Part shown: positions 20,520-23,426 of the stretch, piece by piece
How the letters are laid out: each line of letters begins with the position of its first letter
Position numbering within the stretch: position 1 is the first letter of the stretch
Assembly: GCA_902385765.1 (NCBI GenBank)
Contig: CABMGU010000018.1
Span: 1 to 23,426, forward strand
Direction of reading: 5' to 3'
DNA: 23,426 nucleotides
From: an uncultured archaeon
GTDB taxonomy: Archaea; Nanobdellota; Nanobdellia; Woesearchaeales; ARS49
Program-made: the position numbers and the translations under genes
The notes under the pieces: model-generated
Seen by the model: only the letters and a program-made list of their open reading frames with translations
Database searches by the model: none
Told to the model about the DNA's origin: nothing

Positions 20520-20550
20520 GTTCCTTAATTTTTTATTTTTTAACTTTTTT
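20520..20550 (+). terminator. T-rich terminator after surface-protein paralog 2
   Basis: Just after the stop codon come three T runs (AATTTTTTATTTTTT, then AACTTTTTT), the usual archaeal intrinsic termination signal. Confidence 0.5.
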
Positions 20551-20637
20551 ATGGAAGCCTTTGAATTGTATTCTATGTATGTTGTTATCACGATTGTCAT
20601 AGGTGTTTCTATTCTGTTTTATCTCTTTCACTTTTGA
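20551..20637 (+). CDS. Possible 28-residue membrane peptide
   Basis: ATG 20551 to TGA 20637 encodes 28 residues: head MEAFELYS, then the single hydrophobic helix MYVVITIVIGVSILFYLFHF. AT-rich DNA resembling a promoter lies upstream. There is no ribosome site and no recognised family. It could be chance, as T-rich DNA easily encodes hydrophobic stretches. Confidence 0.25.
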   Translation: MEAFELYSMYVVITIVIGVSILFYLFHF

Positions 20638-20685
20638 GTGGTGTTAAATTCTTTTGAAGTAGAGACATTGTTATTTTAGTTAATA

Positions 20686-20774
20686 ACGCCGGCTCTGCCC
20701 AAATTTGGGTGATTTTTTCTCTCCCCTTGCCTGTGCAGGGGAGAAAAAAATCAGTCAGAGACCAGAGTCGGCGT
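20686..20774 (+). repeat. Four-way-junction hairpin element, copy 4
   Basis: Parts: closing stem ACGCCGGCTCTG (20686-20697) with CAGAGTCGGCGT (20763-20774), 12 pairs including one G-T; arm CCCAAATTTGGG (20698-20709); long arm 20710-20753 (TGATTTTTTCTCTCCCC against GGGGAGAAAAAAATCA, one bulged C); arm GTC-AGA-GAC (20754-20762). The parts abut exactly, with no unpaired junction base. In the long-arm loop TGC pairs again with GCA. GTTATT/AATAAC (20670-20687) forms a further inverted repeat over its left edge. It ends 16 bp before the glycogen synthase ATG, so it probably lies in that gene's 5' leader. Confidence 0.87.
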
Positions 20775-20790
20775 GGAAAAAGGTAATGTT

Positions 20791-22578
20791 ATGGAATCCA
20801 AAGCAGAAATGTGTTTTGAAGTGTCCTGGGAGGTTTGCAATAAGGTTGGCGGTATTTTTACTGTTGTCCAGAGCAAGATACTGCCTATGCAGGAGTATTA
20901 TGGTGCTGGTTATTTCTTGGTTGGTCCTTATTTTCCTAAGAAGGCTTGGGGTATTTTTGAGGAGAGACTGCCTCCTGATGAATGCCGTTCTGCTTTTGAG
21001 AGGCTGAAAAAAGAGGGTATTGACGTTCATTTTGGCACGTGGATAACGAAAGGGAATCCTGATGTGTTCTTGGTCGATTTTACTAATTTCTCTGCTCAGA
21101 AGGACGATATCAAGCGTAATTTGTGGGATTGGTATCAGATTGACAGTCTTTCTACAGAATGGTTTGATTTTGATGAGCCTGTTACTTGGGCTTATGCTGT
21201 TGGCAGGCTGCTGGAAGAGTTAAGCCATGTCTACGACAAGCGCATTGTTGCCCAGTTCCACGAATGGCTTGCTGGTGCTGCTTTGCTTTATTTGAGGCAT
21301 AATAAGGTTAAAATCGGCACTGTTTTCACTACTCACGCTACCACTCTTGGGCGCGCTTTGGCTATGCTGGAGCGGGATATTTATGAGCAGTTGGAGAGTA
21401 TTGATTCTGATAATGAGGCAAAGCGTCTTGGTCCTTCTGTTTGGGCTAAGCATTTGTTGGAAAAGCAGAGCGCTCAGAATGCTCACGTCTTTACTACAGT
21501 AAGCGAGATTACCGGCATTGAGGCAGAGCATTTCCTTGGCAGAAAGCCTGATGTTCTTTTGTTTAATGGTCTTGACATGTCAAAGTTTCCCTCGTTTGAG
21601 GACGCGTCATTGAAGCACAAGTTGTTCAAGAACCGAATTAAGCAGTTTTTGATGTATTATTTCTTCCCGTACTACAATTTTGATATTGACAACACGTTGA
21701 TTTATTTCATTGCCGGCAGGTATGAGTTTCACGACAAGGGTGTTGACGTTTTCATAAAAGCGCTTGGCAGGCTGAACGACCAGCTAAAAGAAGAAAAGTG
21801 TGAGAAGACGATTGTTGCATTCTTCTGGATTCCTGGCAACATAAAGAGCATTCGCCCTGAATTGTTGGAAAGCAGGTCTTATTTCAGCGACATTAAGGAC
21901 AGCATTGATGATGTGCACGAGGATGTTCATAATCGTTTGTTGTATATGTTGATGGCTGGAAAGGAGGTTTCAAAAGAGTTGCTTTTTGGTGATGATTTCC
22001 TGCAGGATTTGAAGCCGAAATTGAAGCGCTTGTCAAAGCAGGGTGTGCCTCCTATTGCGACTCATTTCTTGTATGATGAGAATAAGGATGCTATTATGAC
22101 TTCCTTGATTGATGCTGGTTTGGATAATGCTCAGGATGATGTTGTAAAAGTGGTTTTCTATCCGATTTACCTGTCTGGCGCTGATGGCTTGCTTGATACG
22201 AGTTATTATGAGAGTATGCAGGGTTCTCATCTTGGTGTTTTTCCGAGTTATTATGAGCCTTGGGGTTATACGCCTTTAGAAGCTGCTGCTTTGGGTGTGA
22301 GCAGTCTTACTACTGACCTTTCTGGTTTTGGCCAGTATATCCGTAAGGAATGCGCCCAGCAGAAGTATCCTGGCGTGTTTGTCCTGCCAAGATTCAAGAA
22401 GTCAACTGAGGAGATTGTTGCTGCTTTGACTGATATGATGTCCCGTTTTGCCCACTTTACTACAAAAGAGCGTATTGAGAACAAGATTGTTGCGCAGAAG
22501 ATGGCTGCTTCTGCTGATTGGAAGTTGTTCATCAAGAATTATATAGAGGCTCACAATAAGGCTGTTGAGAAGTTATGA
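20791..22578 (+). CDS. Glycogen synthase, GT3 family
   Basis: 595 aa GT-B enzyme of the eukaryote-type glycogen synthase family. N-terminal motif: EVSWEVCNKVGGIFTVVQSK. Middle: FHEWLAGAALLYLRH and FTTHATTLGRALA. C-terminal acceptor/donor motif: SYYEPWGYTPLEAAALGV, followed by TDLSGFGQYI, as in yeast and animal synthases. It transfers glucose from UDP- or ADP-glucose to a growing alpha-1,4-glucan. The start is ATG 20791; GTG 20773 lies inside hairpin element copy 4 and is less likely. An AAGGT motif stands before the ATG. The stop overlaps the next gene (ATGA). At 595 aa it is shorter than eukaryotic synthases of about 700 aa and lacks their regulatory tails. Confidence 0.9.
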   Translation: MESKAEMCFEVSWEVCNKVGGIFTVVQSKILPMQEYYGAGYFLVGPYFPKKAWGIFEERLPPDECRSAFERLKKEGIDVHFGTWITKGNPDVFLVDFTNFSAQKDDIKRNLWDWYQIDSLSTEWFDFDEPVTWAYAVGRLLEELSHVYDKRIVAQFHEWLAGAALLYLRHNKVKIGTVFTTHATTLGRALAMLERDIYEQLESIDSDNEAKRLGPSVWAKHLLEKQSAQNAHVFTTVSEITGIEAEHFLGRKPDVLLFNGLDMSKFPSFEDASLKHKLFKNRIKQFLMYYFFPYYNFDIDNTLIYFIAGRYEFHDKGVDVFIKALGRLNDQLKEEKCEKTIVAFFWIPGNIKSIRPELLESRSYFSDIKDSIDDVHEDVHNRLLYMLMAGKEVSKELLFGDDFLQDLKPKLKRLSKQGVPPIATHFLYDENKDAIMTSLIDAGLDNAQDDVVKVVFYPIYLSGADGLLDTSYYESMQGSHLGVFPSYYEPWGYTPLEAAALGVSSLTTDLSGFGQYIRKECAQQKYPGVFVLPRFKKSTEEIVAALTDMMSRFAHFTTKERIENKIVAQKMAASADWKLFIKNYIEAHNKAVEKL

Positions 22579-23258
22579 TGGCAAAAATCTATTTGTTCAG
22601 GCACGGTCAAACTCATTTTAATTTGAGGAAGCGCTTTACCGGCTGGATGGATGCTGATTGGACAGGAAAGGGCAAACGCAATGCTGATATCACTGCGAAA
22701 AAATTGAGAAAAAAGCATATTGATGTTGCTTTTGAAACAAGTCTTATTCGTTCCAAGCGCACATTGAAAGAGGTGCTGAAGTATCATCCTGAGTGTAAAC
22801 TCATTTTGCGTGATGACCGCATGATGGAGCGGTGTTATGGTGATTTGCAGATGCATTCTCACGCGGCTTTTATCAGGAAGTTTGGTCAGAAATTGTTTGA
22901 CAAGTATCATCGTGCTTACAATTTTCCCCCTCCTGATGGTGAGAGTGTGAGAATGGTTGAGGGTCGTGTGAAGTCTTTTATCAAGGACTTGCTTGCTTTC
23001 ATTAAAAAGTACAAGGTTAACGTGGCTATTTCTGCTCACGGCAATAGTATGCGTCCTTTCCGTCGTTATTTTGAGAAGGTTTCAGTTAAGCAGATGATGA
23101 GGTGGGAGATGCCTTATGATGATTATTTTGAGTATGAGGTGAAAGTTTCTGCTGGTCCTGCGCCAAATCCTTCAAGATCTTCCTGGAAGAGTGTTCTTTT
23201 GCCTGCTCACGTTAAATTGGCAACTGACAAACATAACGTTTTCAAGAAGTATTATTGA
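22575..23258 (+). CDS. gpmA: 2,3-BPG-dependent phosphoglycerate mutase-like (histidine phosphatase)
   Basis: 227 aa protein of the histidine phosphatase superfamily with dPGM-type motifs: FRHGQTHFNLRKRFTGWMDA (catalytic His10), DDRMMERCYGDLQ (acid Glu85), PPPDGESVRMVEGRV and ISAHGNSMRPFRRYFE (second His155). The RFTGW and HGNSMR segments favour mutase over general phosphatase. It is slightly shorter than the E. coli enzyme (about 250 aa). Most archaea use the unrelated cofactor-independent mutase, so this form is noteworthy. It is coupled to glycogen synthase by a 4-bp overlap and runs tail-to-tail into the enolase gene with a 7-bp overlap; enolase uses the product of this reaction. Confidence 0.85.
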   Translation: MMAKIYLFRHGQTHFNLRKRFTGWMDADWTGKGKRNADITAKKLRKKHIDVAFETSLIRSKRTLKEVLKYHPECKLILRDDRMMERCYGDLQMHSHAAFIRKFGQKLFDKYHRAYNFPPPDGESVRMVEGRVKSFIKDLLAFIKKYKVNVAISAHGNSMRPFRRYFEKVSVKQMMRWEMPYDDYFEYEVKVSAGPAPNPSRSSWKSVLLPAHVKLATDKHNVFKKYY

Positions 23259-23426
23259 AACTTTACAGTCTTTCCAGCATAAATTGCTTTCTTGCCTAAT
23301 TCTTCTTCTATTCTAAGTAACTGATTGTACTTTGCGAGTCTTTCTCCTCTGCATGGCGCTCCTGATTTGAGCTGTCCGCTTGCTATTCCTACTGCGAGGT
23401 CTGCGATAAAGCTGTCTTCTGTTTCT
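23252..23426 (-). CDS. eno: Enolase, C-terminal part (runs off the window)
   Basis: The last 57 codons of a minus-strand gene that continues beyond the right edge. The translated end contains ETEDSFIADLAVGIASGQLK, then SGAPCRGERLAKYNQLLRIE and EELGKKAIYAGKTV, the highly conserved C-terminus of enolase (2-phosphoglycerate to phosphoenolpyruvate). The stop TAA (23252-23254) overlaps the end of the phosphoglycerate mutase gene. The two consecutive glycolytic steps are thus encoded tail-to-tail. Confidence 0.93.
   Translation of the reverse strand, partial: ETEDSFIADLAVGIASGQLKSGAPCRGERLAKYNQLLRIEEELGKKAIYAGKTVKFQ

Noticed and set aside
20686..20774. tRNA or tRNA-like gene (cloverleaf of about 80 bases)
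   Set aside because: The fold has four helices and tRNA-like size in three copies, but the central arm is 16-17 bp, the junction has no unpaired bases, side-arm loops are 3-7 nt, and there is no T-loop consensus, anticodon loop or conserved D-loop.
1..23426. Genome-wide reassignment of TAG
   Set aside because: TAG ends the RelE-like, Cys-rich, Nudix 2 and nth genes at sensible family lengths, so TAG normally terminates.
1..23426. CRISPR array, insertion sequence or prophage
   Set aside because: No regularly spaced direct repeats, transposase, integrase or phage structural genes were found; the only repeats are the four hairpin elements.

Overview
The window looks like a DPANN-type archaeal chromosome, probably Woesearchaeota/Pacearchaeota-like; this is inference from gene content, not a placement by marker gene. 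Archaeal marks are aIF1A, a diphthamide-synthase-like protein, a GT3-type glycogen synthase, TATA-type promoters 23-30 bp ahead of many start codons (leaderless mRNAs), and Shine-Dalgarno sites of the form GGTGA before a minority of genes. Genes are densely packed and many overlap by 1-34 bp. No tRNA, rRNA, CRISPR array or transposase gene was seen.

Layout. (1) 1-2648, minus strand: an overlapping operon of a winged-helix regulator, a GT-B glycosyltransferase and a GH57 amylase-family enzyme. (2) 2649-3444: an operator-rich gap, then a small winged-helix/RelE-ParE-like pair. (3) 3445-7531: a PEBP-family protein and a four-CBS protein (minus), divergent from a SERCA-like calcium P-type ATPase (plus). 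(4) 7532-11000: small membrane proteins, a thioredoxin reductase gene interrupted by one in-frame TAG, a small secreted Cys-rich protein, aIF1A, and a DEDD-type exonuclease. (5) 11040-13841: an N-terminally short Dph2-like protein, a DUF192 protein with a lipobox-like signal, an SppA protease and an isoprenylcysteine-methyltransferase-like membrane enzyme. (6) 13931-18391: an S-layer-domain protein, then an overlapping minus-strand base-excision-repair operon (Ogg, Nth, two Nudix hydrolases). It faces an unknown gene and a third HhH-GPD glycosylase. (7) 18526-20790: a coiled-coil protein, an LspA-like lipoprotein signal peptidase, and two paralogous, probably highly expressed membrane-anchored surface proteins. 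(8) 20791-23426: glycogen synthase, phosphoglycerate mutase and the C-terminus of enolase.

Functional themes are storage polysaccharide and lower glycolysis (both ends), repair of oxidised or alkylated bases (middle), and envelope biogenesis (SppA, LspA, S-layer and pilin-like proteins).

The most striking non-coding signal is a family of four dispersed elements (3883-3964, 12104-12245, 18398-18475, 20686-20774). Each folds on paper into a four-way junction: a closing stem and three arms with no unpaired base at the junction. The sequences of the stems differ between copies while pairing is kept. All four lie at gene 3' ends and, by my reading, share one orientation relative to an adjacent upstream gene. 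I know of no described family that matches.
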